Assembly: GCF_900112365.1 (NCBI RefSeq)
Contig: NZ_FOLQ01000014.1
Location: forward strand, 62,001 to 126,000
Length of the DNA: 64,000 nt
From: Spirosoma endophyticum
GTDB taxonomy: Bacteria; Bacteroidota; Bacteroidia; Cytophagales; Spirosomataceae
Direction of reading: 5' to 3'
Positions 52,825-62,073 of the stretch are shown here, one piece after another. Below the pieces are notes generated by a model. It saw only the letters and a list, made by a program, of their open reading frames with translations, did no database searches and was not told the DNA's origin. A program made the position numbers and the translations under genes. Each line of letters opens with the position of its first letter. The stretch's first letter is position 1.

Positions 52825-53078
52825 AAGGCTGGCTGATCCCGCTATTTTGTTACCAGGCCGCCAGGAAGAAGGATGCCTATTGCCGTAAATTGCAGATATG
52901 ACAGGTTGAATTTGATAACTTCGAAAGATGAAGCCAATAAGAGCAGCGCGTGGTTTTCATCACCAACTTACCGGAATAATTTGGAGCTGGGGTCAGTTTA
53001 CTAGCTGCTGAACTGAAGATTTTTGTGATAGCACGCCCTTACCTCATCTGTTTACCTCTTTCGCTACGTCTATCTGTT

Positions 53079-54746
53079 ATGCCCGAAAAATCAAAGCCCC
53101 GGCCGTTCATTAACGCGCATACGCACATCTTCACCCATAAAAATGTGCCGCCGTACATCGCAAAAACGCTGGTTATCTTTCCGTTTTATTTCCTCCTCAA
53201 TATTCCGCTGCTGATTCGGCTCGTCCATTATTTTACCCATAAGCAGGGCGACAAGCTTCCCTTTCAGATACGTGACGGGTTCACAGAGTTGCGATTTCTT
53301 ATTAACCGCTACACCCAGCACAAGCTGATAACCCGCTTGCTGGTGTCGGTGCTGGATATTGGAATCAGGCTGCTGAATATACTTTTCGTCATCTCGTTTC
53401 CGATCTATTATGGAGGCTGGCAAAAGAAGTGGGGCTTTTTTGATTCAGTCATCGACCAAATACTGGGCGTCTCTATTTTAGGACGGATTCTGTTCGTTGT
53501 TTTCTCTGCCTTGCTGTTTGCCCCCGTCCGGCGAATGTTTTGGTGGGTTCTTCGAAATATCTTCGGTTTTCTGAAAAGCCTGACGGGGCCTCAAACAATA
53601 GCGTTAGTCAAGCGCTACGTTGCCATGGCTTACTACGCGGATAAATTCAATCAAGGCGATGTATTCAGGAATCTGACGAATCTCTATCCGGATAACACCC
53701 GCTTTGTGGTGCTTCCGATGGATATGGATTATATGGCAGCCGGTAAACCCAGAGAAGATTACGCGCATCAGCTGGCTGATCTGAGGGGAATGCTCAAATC
53801 GCAAAACTCGTTTTTTAAGAAATACGCCCTGCCCTTTGTGGCGGTCGACCCGCGACGGATTGCCGATCCTGCCAATCAGTTCACTCACCAGTTTATTACG
53901 CAGCTTATCGATCAGGATGGTTTCTGTGGTATAAAGCTTTACCCGCCAATGGGCTATTTCCCCTTCGACAAGCATCTGCTCGAAACACTGCTTTGGGCTT
54001 GTAAAAATGGCGTTCCGGTAACGACCCACTGCATTCGGGGAATCATCTATTACCGGGGCCTCAAACAACGCGACTGGGATTTCCACCCGATATTTAAAGA
54101 TAACAAAGGGAAGCCTATCGCGCTACGTAGCTACAAGAACCGTGAATTCAGTTATAATTTCACCCACCCGCTCAATTACGAATGTCTATTGGACCCGGCT
54201 TTGTTAGCAGACGTATTACGGTATCATAACGACCCCGCCCTCAATCAGCTCTACGACTTCGACGCCAGCAATCCGAACGCGGTACCGGCCAATACCCTGA
54301 CTGAGCTCAACCTCTGTCTGGCTCACTTTGGCGGTGAAGATGAATGGGAGCGATTTTTAGATCGGGATAAGGGCGACTTTGAAATAGCTCTGCATGATCC
54401 ACTAAAAACCTATACGCTGGACAAAGGAAAAATGGAGCCCTATTGGGAATCGGTTTCCTGGTTTTCCATTGTCTACAATATGCTGCTGAAATACCCGAAT
54501 GTCTACGCCGACCTGAGTTTTATTCTCTACGATGAACGGATCATGAATCTGTTGAAACAGATCATGCAAACACCGGAAATTTCCGACAAAATTCTGTTTG
54601 GTACCGACTTCTTCGTGGTGCGCCAGAAAAAAACCGAAAAAGTACTCTGGACTGATCTTCGGGCCGAGCTGGGCGAGACTGCTTTTTATCAGATCGCCCA
54701 GACCAATACAGCACGTTTTTTGAACCTGACGCCCGCTACTCCATAA
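53079..54746 (+). CDS. Membrane-inserted metal-dependent hydrolase (amidohydrolase_2-like)
   Basis: A 555-residue protein from the ATG at 53079; a GTG 18 codons upstream is also possible. The metal motif NAHTH is at residues 12-16. Then, unusually, residues 31-165 hold three or four hydrophobic segments (LVIFPFYFLLNIPLLI; LLNILFVISFPIYYGGW; ILGRILFVVFSALLF). The barrel resumes after about 185 with VVLPMDMDY, GIKLYPPMGYFPFD, VTTHC and LAHFGGE (metal His), and FGTDFF (catalytic Asp). An active hydrolase tied to the membrane seems likely; the substrate is unknown. It is convergent with the DUF2490 gene. Confidence 0.82.
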   Translation: MPEKSKPRPFINAHTHIFTHKNVPPYIAKTLVIFPFYFLLNIPLLIRLVHYFTHKQGDKLPFQIRDGFTELRFLINRYTQHKLITRLLVSVLDIGIRLLNILFVISFPIYYGGWQKKWGFFDSVIDQILGVSILGRILFVVFSALLFAPVRRMFWWVLRNIFGFLKSLTGPQTIALVKRYVAMAYYADKFNQGDVFRNLTNLYPDNTRFVVLPMDMDYMAAGKPREDYAHQLADLRGMLKSQNSFFKKYALPFVAVDPRRIADPANQFTHQFITQLIDQDGFCGIKLYPPMGYFPFDKHLLETLLWACKNGVPVTTHCIRGIIYYRGLKQRDWDFHPIFKDNKGKPIALRSYKNREFSYNFTHPLNYECLLDPALLADVLRYHNDPALNQLYDFDASNPNAVPANTLTELNLCLAHFGGEDEWERFLDRDKGDFEIALHDPLKTYTLDKGKMEPYWESVSWFSIVYNMLLKYPNVYADLSFILYDERIMNLLKQIMQTPEISDKILFGTDFFVVRQKKTEKVLWTDLRAELGETAFYQIAQTNTARFLNLTPATP

Positions 54747-54810
54747 CGCTCAATTCCGGATGGAAAAGTCAGCATAACGTAGTAGTAATTGAGATAATAC
54801 GTCTAAACGG

Positions 54811-55617
54811 CTATCGGCCTTTACTAAAATCGAGGTTATAATTCAGGTTCAGGCGGAAACCATTATTAATTTCAAAAATTGGGTTACCCGTAACTGGATC
54901 AGCCTCCGCATGTTGCACCACCTGATTTAGGAAATTTAGTTCGAGCTTGACATTATCGCTGATCTGATAGCCGATTCCGCCCGACAGCCGATTTTGGTTA
55001 AAGATGTTCTGCTCTACCTTGCGGCCGAAACCAATAAACAGTTCATCGAAAAAATTTACGTAAAACTCACCATCATCGACCGCGTTTCCCTGCAATGGAA
55101 ATTCGCCGGAAATCTGGTAGCGAATTCGATGCTGGAAATCCCACTGGGCTACCTCCCGCGGATTTTGATCGGCGAGCGTGCCCAGCCACCGCTGCTCCAG
55201 CCGGAACCGGTGCGTCAATTTCAGCCGACCTAAAGTGTCGTTGAGTTTCAGATCTTCATACAGTCGATGTTCAGGGTAAGGTACGCCCGCGTCGGCCTGC
55301 GGGTAACGGCCGTAAGGATACGTAGTGAAATACGTATAACCCGCGCTAACGCTAACGCGGTCACTTACTTTACGGATCAGCCCAAGGCGTGCTAATGACT
55401 GCTGCCAGCTACGGATCAGGTCGATACGTCGCCACTGGTATTCGGTGTGCAACGCCCAGCGTTTGCTTAGTTTATGATCGCCGTTATAAACATACCAGCC
55501 AATGGCATTGTGATCCAGTACCCGGTTCTGACTATAGCCAGCTATACTAAGTAAACCGAGTAAGCCGCTCACTACCAATCGCCTGCTAAGAAATATTTTC
55601 GCTAAAGGGTGCATCAT
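54811..55617 (-). CDS. DUF2490 outer-membrane beta-barrel-like protein
   Basis: A 268-residue protein from the ATG at 55617, where a signal peptide (ending LLSIAGYSQ, about residue 30) begins; the frame is open 39 codons further up without sense. The mature part is a string of amphipathic beta strands (WALHTEYQWRR, VSVSAGYTYFTTYPYG, HRFRLEQRWLG, VKLELNFLNQVV) typical of DUF2490, ending with a strand that finishes near F. It is most likely an outer-membrane barrel. Function unknown. Confidence 0.87.
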   Translation of the reverse strand: MMHPLAKIFLSRRLVVSGLLGLLSIAGYSQNRVLDHNAIGWYVYNGDHKLSKRWALHTEYQWRRIDLIRSWQQSLARLGLIRKVSDRVSVSAGYTYFTTYPYGRYPQADAGVPYPEHRLYEDLKLNDTLGRLKLTHRFRLEQRWLGTLADQNPREVAQWDFQHRIRYQISGEFPLQGNAVDDGEFYVNFFDELFIGFGRKVEQNIFNQNRLSGGIGYQISDNVKLELNFLNQVVQHAEADPVTGNPIFEINNGFRLNLNYNLDFSKGR

Positions 55618-55693
55618 GCGCTTTTCATAATCTGTAGAAATAGGACTGATATGCCCATCATCTCGTAGCAGTCGAGGCCGTATCGACCGGCAT

Positions 55694-55722
55694 AAAAAAG
55701 CCCGGCCAAAAACGGGACGGGC
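55694..55722 (-). terminator. Terminator after the 110-residue gene
   Basis: On the minus strand a short G+C stem (55700-55704 with 55718-55722, plus inner pairs) is followed by six T. It lies between the genes at 55750 and 54811. Confidence 0.7.
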
Positions 55723-55749
55723 AATTCTATACAACGTAGTGTCTGATTG

Positions 55750-56082
55750 CTAGTGCGTAGCAACAAGGGACGGGAATTCTTCAGCCGTATTGACAGCGCC
55801 AATTTTTGAGACCGATACAACCAGCGTTGCCAGGGCTTCTTTATCGCGCTCATTAATCATGATTACCCAATCGGTCTTGATAACTCGGTGCGTTTTGTGG
55901 CCGATAGGATCATGAACGGTTGCGTTCGTTGCCTCTTTGCGCGAGAGCGTAATATTGATCTCGTCGCCTTCAGCAAACGTTGGTACGAAGCTAAAATAGC
56001 CGTCAGCCACAATGGAGGCTGCTTTATTCTCGGCTTCGGGCTCATAAAAAATAACTTTCAGGTTTTCGGAATTACTGCTCAT
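55750..56082 (-). CDS. Conserved-looking 110-residue protein, unknown function
   Basis: Taken from the ATG at 56082 (MSSNSENLKVIFYEPEAEN); 17 more codons are open upstream. The middle (FSFVPTFAEGDEINITLSRK) and THRVIKTDWVIMINERDKE read as beta-rich cytoplasmic protein, without signal or membrane segments. I do not recognise a family. A terminator follows. It is divergent from the gene at 56435. Confidence 0.68.
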   Translation of the reverse strand: MSSNSENLKVIFYEPEAENKAASIVADGYFSFVPTFAEGDEINITLSRKEATNATVHDPIGHKTHRVIKTDWVIMINERDKEALATLVVSVSKIGAVNTAEEFPSLVATH

Positions 56083-56434
56083 TGGATCTTGGGCGTGATT
56101 GGTTAAGATGCACACTTGATTAACCGGCAGCAATTACTAAATGTTATGGATGTAGCTTTGCCCAATCATTGATGAGGCTTCGGACCGCACGGCAGTTTAG
56201 TTTTCCCAACGATCTGTTTCGAGCGTATAGTGGGGAAAGAACAGGATAATATCTGGAGTTTAATCACCTGTTCAGGTAGTTTTTCGTATAAATTTGCCCG
56301 TTCGATCAGAAGCGCTGCGTAGTCGGTTATATGAGCGAAAGCTTAATTTGACGATACAGGTTCATCTCGTTTCCGAATGGGTTTATCTGCTCTCAAAGGC
56401 AGAACCCCAGATTACCACTCAGTCTGATTTATTA
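56083..56434. other. 352-base divergent intergenic region
   Basis: The frame of the downstream gene stays open from 56294, but its translation there does not look like protein, so the region is taken as noncoding. No strong hairpin or promoter pair recognised. Confidence 0.45.
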
Positions 56435-56953
56435 ATGCGTACCGTTAGGCTTCCTTGCGTGTTGTTTTTCCTCTTGCCGATTTCATTGTATGCCCAGCGC
56501 TATAAGCCCTACAGTTCGTCCTGGAAATGGGCGGCAACGGCCGAGGTAGGCAGCGTCAGTCCTGGCTATTCACTCAATGCTGAATATTCTCCCGTTCAAT
56601 TTAAAAAGAGCTTTGTCGTGCTTCGGGCGGGTATTGGATACCTGTCGGAACGGTATAGCAAGGCGGCTATTCCGCACGCCATAACGTGGGCTGTTTTATT
56701 GAATGGGAAAGAAAGAGGCTGCCCATTGAGCGTACCAGAGAAAGCGCTTTTTCTGGAAATTGGCGCAGGGGGAGCTTATTTAATTGAAAATACGTCGAAG
56801 ATCAATTATGTGGGCGGGCCGGTTATTGGGCTGCGTCGTTATTTTATGTACAATGAGCGGGCCACGGGATTCCTGAAAATCCAGGCTATGCCGCTCATCG
56901 CCGACCGCATAATGCCCTGGGGTGGTGTCGGTATTGGCCTCGTAATCGACTAA
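56435..56953 (+). CDS. Small outer-membrane-type protein, unknown function
   Basis: A 172-residue protein from the ATG at 56435, where a signal peptide (LPCVLFFLLPISLYAQ) begins. The rest has repeated beta-strand patterns with glycine turns (AATAEVGSVSPGYSLNAEYS, SFVVLRAGIGYLSERY, LFLEIGAGGAYLIE, PWGGVGIGLVID), which fits a small barrel. No named family recognised. It is convergent with the glycan operon 8 bases away. Confidence 0.72.
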   Translation: MRTVRLPCVLFFLLPISLYAQRYKPYSSSWKWAATAEVGSVSPGYSLNAEYSPVQFKKSFVVLRAGIGYLSERYSKAAIPHAITWAVLLNGKERGCPLSVPEKALFLEIGAGGAYLIENTSKINYVGGPVIGLRRYFMYNERATGFLKIQAMPLIADRIMPWGGVGIGLVID

Positions 56954-56961
56954 AAGGCTTA

Positions 56962-57984
56962 TTACAGTTTTACCTGATCAAAAAAGCGCGTAATAGACCG
57001 TAGTGATTTGACCGTCGTATGTCGCCAGCCACGCAGCACGACCGGTTCGGGTTTCTGTCCATAAGCCGGTTCGATTAGCTCAACCAGCAACGATTTATAC
57101 CTGGAAAGAGCCTGACGATACGTAGTTAACAGCGTTGCGGCATCAGGGCGCTCCGATATACGAACTCGATTCTGGTATGGGAAAAAGCCTTCGTCGGGAT
57201 TTAGCAATCCCTTAAAATTGACAAACGGCACCGGCTGGTTTTGTCCGGCGGGGCCATCGGCGACCCAATTCGTTCCTTGCTGGCGAAGCGTGCGCTCAGG
57301 TAAATTCCAGAGGGCTACGTGCCAACCCGGATTACGAACGACGACTACGTCCAGGAAAAATACCGGTACATGCATGAGCCACAATTGATCGAGGCAAAGG
57401 CCCGCACAAAAATCGATATACGCCCGTTCCCGCACCCGATCATCCCACCAGGTTAGCAGCCGATCGGTTTCAGCTGATCGCCGGAACGCCAGAAAATCGG
57501 CGCTGTACAGGCCCACATTTTGAAAAAATTTTTCGTCGGGCCATTGCGTGTCTATGGCTCCAGCCTGGCCGGGATGGCGGGTGATAAAAGGTGTCAGCAA
57601 TGTATTGGCCGTGGCCAACCGCTCCCAAACAGGTGTTAACGGCCCGACAAACTGGATGTTTGGATCGGCATAAAGTAACCTGTCTGACTGCGGATACCGC
57701 CGAAATATCTCCTTGATAAACAATGGCTTGCAGGCAGTCGCAAATTCTGTAGGTGTATAAACGGACGATAACGTAGTAAGCTGCTCAGTCGATAACAACT
57801 CACCAATGGGCACCAGCGGATAGGGGGAAACAAAGCCCGCAGGCAAGTGCACTGGGTCGTCGGCTAAGCCGATTACAACAGACGCTGACGTGCCATTGGC
57901 AGCAGATTGACAAAAACTGTCACCCAGCGCGAGGGCCTGGGGCAGTTGACGAATTGTACAGATAGTTACTAACACAGGGCGCAA
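56962..57984 (-). CDS. Glycosyltransferase, GT8-like, paralogue of the gene at 60914
   Basis: A 340-residue protein that starts VTICTIRQLPQALALGDSF and shares blocks with the protein at 60914 (CAGLCLDQLWLMHVPVFF against CAGLFVDQQWVNFAPVYH; the WNLPER/WNLHER motif). Its DxD-like site reads YADPNI, where the other has YFDPDI. The last gene of the minus-strand glycan operon. It probably transfers a sugar, but the changed acidic motif leaves activity open. The upstream GT2 stops 7 bases before its start. Confidence 0.75.
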   Translation of the reverse strand: MRPVLVTICTIRQLPQALALGDSFCQSAANGTSASVVIGLADDPVHLPAGFVSPYPLVPIGELLSTEQLTTLSSVYTPTEFATACKPLFIKEIFRRYPQSDRLLYADPNIQFVGPLTPVWERLATANTLLTPFITRHPGQAGAIDTQWPDEKFFQNVGLYSADFLAFRRSAETDRLLTWWDDRVRERAYIDFCAGLCLDQLWLMHVPVFFLDVVVVRNPGWHVALWNLPERTLRQQGTNWVADGPAGQNQPVPFVNFKGLLNPDEGFFPYQNRVRISERPDAATLLTTYRQALSRYKSLLVELIEPAYGQKPEPVVLRGWRHTTVKSLRSITRFFDQVKL

Positions 57985-57991
57985 AACTACG

Positions 57992-59014
57992 TCATTCGAG
58001 TATATCGCCCAAAACCGCTAGATAAGGAGCGTACCAATTGGCCGATGCATCGGCGTAGCGATTGTAGTTGCCTTTGCTCAAACTGGTCAGCACAGGAAGC
58101 ACGCGGGATAGTCTTTCCTGCGGCAAATTACCCCGCATCGTGAAGTGCGCTAACCGCCGACGGAGCTGTGGGAAACCGGGTGCATCGGCGGGAATGCGTT
58201 CGCTTAGTAACTGGCTGATGGTAGTTAACTTCGCCTGTTTGGCACGTAGTGGCGCCAGTTTTCCCGCTCGTCGGCGCGCAAAGCGATCTTTCAGCTCGAC
58301 GAGTTCGCCCGCTTCCTGCTCGCGAACGCCAATCTGCTGCTGAACGTGGGTTCGGTAAAGCTGCAAGGGTTGATCAATAAACTGAATCGCGTTACGTGTT
58401 GCTGCAACCAGCGCCATCCAGCCATCATAAATATAGTCCGGTATGTCAGTTGGAACGGGCAGTGCCAGCGAAAGAAACGGTCGTCGGATTGCCATGGCAC
58501 AGCCCATCACCCGGTTTCCGTCGAGTAAGACTTCCATTGCTTCGCCTGATCGCCAGCGGTCCTGCGCGCGTTTGTCAAACCGGACAACCTCCCAAAACCG
58601 TCCCTGACGGCCTTCCAGGTGCTCGTCTGTCACCCAGGCGTCGCAGAAAGAAATCTGGGTTTCCGGATGCTGAACCATGTAGTCCGTCATGGTACGGATT
58701 TTCTCGGGTAACCAGAAGTCGTCCTGATCGCAAATGAAAATCAGGTCGCCCGTACAGGCCGCTAAAGCGCGCTCAAAATTTTTGTTAGAACCCAATCGCA
58801 CCGAATTCTCCAGAATACGGACCGGAAACGGCGCTTCAGCAGCTAACTGACGTATCAACTCAAGCGTCCCGTCAGTAGACAGATCGTCGGAAATAACTAA
58901 TTCATCGGGCTGCTGTTCCTGATCGAGCAAACTTTGCCATTGCGCAGGCAAGAAGGCCACGCCGTTGTAGGTGCAAAGCGCAATTGAGATCTTGGGTCGT
59001 GCTGAGGCAGTCAT
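57992..59014 (-). CDS. Glycosyltransferase family 2
   Basis: A 340-residue GT2. KISIALCTYNGVAFLPAQW, SDDLSTDGTLELI, and ICDQDDFWLPEKI (DxDD metal site) are clear. It resembles rhamnosyltransferase-like GT2 enzymes of O-antigen loci. Cytoplasmic, no membrane segment. Tight spacing with neighbours (7 and 8 bases) marks a single operon. Confidence 0.92.
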   Translation of the reverse strand: MTASARPKISIALCTYNGVAFLPAQWQSLLDQEQQPDELVISDDLSTDGTLELIRQLAAEAPFPVRILENSVRLGSNKNFERALAACTGDLIFICDQDDFWLPEKIRTMTDYMVQHPETQISFCDAWVTDEHLEGRQGRFWEVVRFDKRAQDRWRSGEAMEVLLDGNRVMGCAMAIRRPFLSLALPVPTDIPDYIYDGWMALVAATRNAIQFIDQPLQLYRTHVQQQIGVREQEAGELVELKDRFARRRAGKLAPLRAKQAKLTTISQLLSERIPADAPGFPQLRRRLAHFTMRGNLPQERLSRVLPVLTSLSKGNYNRYADASANWYAPYLAVLGDILE

Positions 59015-59022
59015 ACAGGCGG

Positions 59023-59844
59023 TCAGATTTGGTAGCCGTATCGGGCGAAAATTGGGCGCCAGTAGTCGGTTCCGTGGATGTTCCAGGCATGGCAGCCGAA
59101 CGGTAATTTCCCTTTGTTATAATCCTCGATGGCCCGCTGCGGATAGAATTCAATCGAAAAATGCATGGCTTTGCGGAAGTCGGGAATCCGTAACCGGGGC
59201 CAGTAACGATTGACTTCGATGCTCCAGAAAACGTCTTCGTGATACTGGTACATAGGAATTCGTTCGTATTCCGCAATCTCTCGTTTAAACACCTTCAACC
59301 AACGTAGCATGGACGGAATACGCCGGAGGGTAAGGCCGCCGTTGCCAACGGCATTCAGGGTAATAATCTCGCGGGGCATTATGCCATCCGGCTTTTTCAA
59401 GTTAAGCCAGGTGGCAAGGCGTCGTTTGATACCGAAAATAAACTCGTCGCTCCAGCTCGTAAAATCGCGGTCGCGCAGCCAGGGTGCCCCGATGTAGTCG
59501 TACTGCTGCTGACACCAGTACGGCAGATCATCCTGAAAAACAAAGGCATCCAGTTGATAAATCAAGACATATTCCTGATCATCAAAAGCCTCATAAAAGT
59601 CTTCCGACATCATCAGGCGATTGTAGCCCTGAACATCGGTGAAATAACTGTCATCGAACGTCCGAACCTGAATTGTTGGCGCGATTTCGCGGTAGGCAGT
59701 ACTATCGAGCGAATGCGGAGCGGCCAGCAGGAGCGGATAGTTGCCCAGCACCCGAACGCATTGCGTCAGTGAAATGCGCTCATACTCGGTCAGTTGTGGC
59801 TTATAAACCGGAAGTACTACGTTTACGCTTACAGACTGATTCAT
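59023..59844 (-). CDS. DUF5672 family protein
   Basis: A 273-residue protein from the ATG at 59844, which overlaps the GT9 stop by 4 bases (ATGA). NVVLPVYKPQLTEYERISL, then YVLIYQLDAFVFQDDLPYW and YDYIGAPWL are the DUF5672 pattern. The family is found with glycosyltransferases and has a GT-A-like QLDAFVF (D-x-x-x-F) stretch, so a sugar transferase role is likely but unproven. Coupled translation with the GT9 gene. Confidence 0.88.
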   Translation of the reverse strand: MNQSVSVNVVLPVYKPQLTEYERISLTQCVRVLGNYPLLLAAPHSLDSTAYREIAPTIQVRTFDDSYFTDVQGYNRLMMSEDFYEAFDDQEYVLIYQLDAFVFQDDLPYWCQQQYDYIGAPWLRDRDFTSWSDEFIFGIKRRLATWLNLKKPDGIMPREIITLNAVGNGGLTLRRIPSMLRWLKVFKREIAEYERIPMYQYHEDVFWSIEVNRYWPRLRIPDFRKAMHFSIEFYPQRAIEDYNKGKLPFGCHAWNIHGTDYWRPIFARYGYQI

Positions 59845-60911
59845 ACAAGTTTGGACGCGCCTAATTGCTTTTGTACCGCTTCCTGCACCCATTCGTAGGG
59901 CAACTCGGCGCATGGGTGACCGAAATCGTTCAGGATGGTGATGCCTTCCCCCCGTTTGTAACGACCGGAATAGGGCAGATAGTCCACGAAGTCATACAAC
60001 TTGCCCAACAAAAGAATGGCATCAGTATTCATCGCGTTGGCCATATGGGCGGGACCGCTGTCAATACCGATGAACAGCCGGGCCTGCCGAATGACGTCGG
60101 CCGTTTCCAGCAAGCTCAACTGGCCGCATAAACTGCGAAATTGCGGATGCTGTTCGGCGACGGTTGGCGTCAGTCCCACTTCAATAATCGGATACGGATA
60201 CGTAGCAATCAGCCACTTTACAAGTCGATTCCAGTTATCGGCGGGCCAGTCGCGAAGCACGTGGCTGGACTGGCAGTGAATAACGATCGGGCCACTGGGT
60301 ATAGCCAGCGATTGAACGCGCTCCCGAACGCTGTCCGGAATATACATTTTCGGATCGGCGGTCAGCGCGGGAAGGCCAGCTGCCTGCGAGAATATGTACA
60401 GCAAATCGCCCCGATGGTAGTAATTATCGAAGGTCAGACCAATTTGGTCAGCCGTTGGATTGATCGGATCATCAGGGCAATACTTACACTTTCGGTGTGA
60501 GATGTGCAGGTTGTATACCTTATCATAAATCCCTGATTGAAGCAACTGAACCCGTTCGCCGGGGCATTTTTCGATCAGATACCCATCCAGATTGGGGTTA
60601 TATTTTACCAGGTCGACAAAAGCCTCGCGTACAACCCAGATGATGTAGCCATCGGGATGCCGCTGACGAACTTCGCGGGCGACTGGTTCACAGGCAATAA
60701 TGTCTCCCATCTGCTCCGACAAAATAATCGCCACCAGGGGCCGGTTGCCGATGCTTTTTTTGATCCGTTTTAGTTGCCGGTATTTGGCTGCAAATGAACG
60801 ATACCGCTCAAGAATGTGGTTGATTTTATCGTAACGATAGCTCCATACTTCCCGAAACGTAGGCCCCTTATCAGGTTCTTTGGGAGAGCCATTTATGTTG
60901 ATACCAGTCAT
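59841..60911 (-). CDS. Glycosyltransferase family 9 (heptosyltransferase-like)
   Basis: A 356-residue GT-B enzyme. LVAIILSEQMGDIIACEPV near the N-terminus is the family start, and ARLFIGIDSGPAHMANAM is the GT9 donor-site motif. SSHVLRDWPADNWNRLV follows the HxxRDWP pattern of the group. The C-terminus ends with the DDF-type stretch PYEWVQEAV. It may add a heptose or another sugar to an LPS-type core. It is 2 bases after the next gene's stop. Confidence 0.92.
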   Translation of the reverse strand: MTGININGSPKEPDKGPTFREVWSYRYDKINHILERYRSFAAKYRQLKRIKKSIGNRPLVAIILSEQMGDIIACEPVAREVRQRHPDGYIIWVVREAFVDLVKYNPNLDGYLIEKCPGERVQLLQSGIYDKVYNLHISHRKCKYCPDDPINPTADQIGLTFDNYYHRGDLLYIFSQAAGLPALTADPKMYIPDSVRERVQSLAIPSGPIVIHCQSSHVLRDWPADNWNRLVKWLIATYPYPIIEVGLTPTVAEQHPQFRSLCGQLSLLETADVIRQARLFIGIDSGPAHMANAMNTDAILLLGKLYDFVDYLPYSGRYKRGEGITILNDFGHPCAELPYEWVQEAVQKQLGASKLV

Positions 60912-60913
60912 AG

Positions 60914-62008
60914 TTAACGGGATTCTAACAGCGAAATAACTCGATTAAATGGAGTTTTCAGCAATTTACGTACTCGTTGATACCGCCGAACTACGGGGGG
61001 CTTGATATACACGCAGGGATATGGACGGTATTGCTCGTTGTAATTGGCCAGCAACCGCTCCCGATACAAATCAAACAATGGCCGGACGTCGGGCCGTTGC
61101 TGTTCAGGCCGATCAACGTATCGCCCTGATTTACCCGCTTTTGCTACGTCCTGATTCGCGAACCCGTAGCGCGTCTGGTACTTGGAAATCTCATCCGGGC
61201 GATCAGGATTATACCCACTGAAATGGAAAAATAATAATGGCTGCGCCGATTCTGTTGACGTTGGACGACTGCCTGAATCCGTATCCAGAGTTTTTTGATT
61301 TTTTATGATCCACTCGCCCGCGTCGTTCTGCGAAAAATAACGTTCGTGCAGGTTCCAGTAGGCCGCATTGTACCCTACGTGATGATCAATCAATACGTTG
61401 TCGTGATAGACTGGTGCGAAATTAACCCACTGCTGATCGACAAAAAGGCCGGCACACAAATCAATCCGGCATTCGTAGACGAGCCGATCTTTCCACCAGT
61501 TAACGAACTGCCGAGCGGTTATGTCGTTACGTAAACCAATGAAGCCGAGGTTAAAAATACCCGTATTCAGGTGGTGCTGCTCGTTTGGCCGTTCCCAATC
61601 GGGGGTGGGGGAGCAGGTATGTGGCGTCAGCACCAGGCTATAGTTCGTCAGAGCCTCGTTCAGTGCTGTCAGCGGCTGAAAAACAATAATATCGGGGTCA
61701 AAATAAATAACCTCGGTCGCATCGGGCGATGTTTTATAAAAATAGTCGATGAAAAACGGCTTAACCGCCGTGTTCAGCTCCGTAATGTCGTAGCGGTCGC
61801 ACATAGCCGCAAAATCAGGTATCCCAATCTGATCGACTTCAATCATGGGATAATCCGGCACAAGTTCAGCAGGTAGATTGGCCGTACTTAACTTATCAAC
61901 CAGCCCGATGACGTACTGATACGCCGGATTCGTTTGCCGAAGCGAATCACCCAGCGTTCGGGCCTGCGCTAGATAATTGATGGAACAGATGGTAAAGGCA
62001 AGCGTCAT
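60914..62008 (-). CDS. Glycosyltransferase, GT8-like, paralogue of the gene at 56962
   Basis: A 364-residue protein that starts FTICSINYLAQARTLGDSL. The likely DxD metal site is intact in VIYFDPDIIVFQPL. The middle block DLCAGLFVDQQWVNFAPVYH and WNLHERYFS are shared with its paralogue. A basic C-terminal tail may touch the membrane. It is the third gene of the operon within the window. Confidence 0.8.
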   Translation of the reverse strand: MTLAFTICSINYLAQARTLGDSLRQTNPAYQYVIGLVDKLSTANLPAELVPDYPMIEVDQIGIPDFAAMCDRYDITELNTAVKPFFIDYFYKTSPDATEVIYFDPDIIVFQPLTALNEALTNYSLVLTPHTCSPTPDWERPNEQHHLNTGIFNLGFIGLRNDITARQFVNWWKDRLVYECRIDLCAGLFVDQQWVNFAPVYHDNVLIDHHVGYNAAYWNLHERYFSQNDAGEWIIKNQKTLDTDSGSRPTSTESAQPLLFFHFSGYNPDRPDEISKYQTRYGFANQDVAKAGKSGRYVDRPEQQRPDVRPLFDLYRERLLANYNEQYRPYPCVYIKPPVVRRYQRVRKLLKTPFNRVISLLESR

Positions 62009-62073
62009 AGAGTCAGTGTAGCGGCCATCTACAAGGTGGTTAAGTAGATCCCGTCGCCGGTAAAGCCCAGTTT

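Noticed and set aside
53604..54086. A 160-codon minus-strand frame within the hydrolase gene
   Set aside because: Antisense shadow; the metal motifs are on the plus strand.
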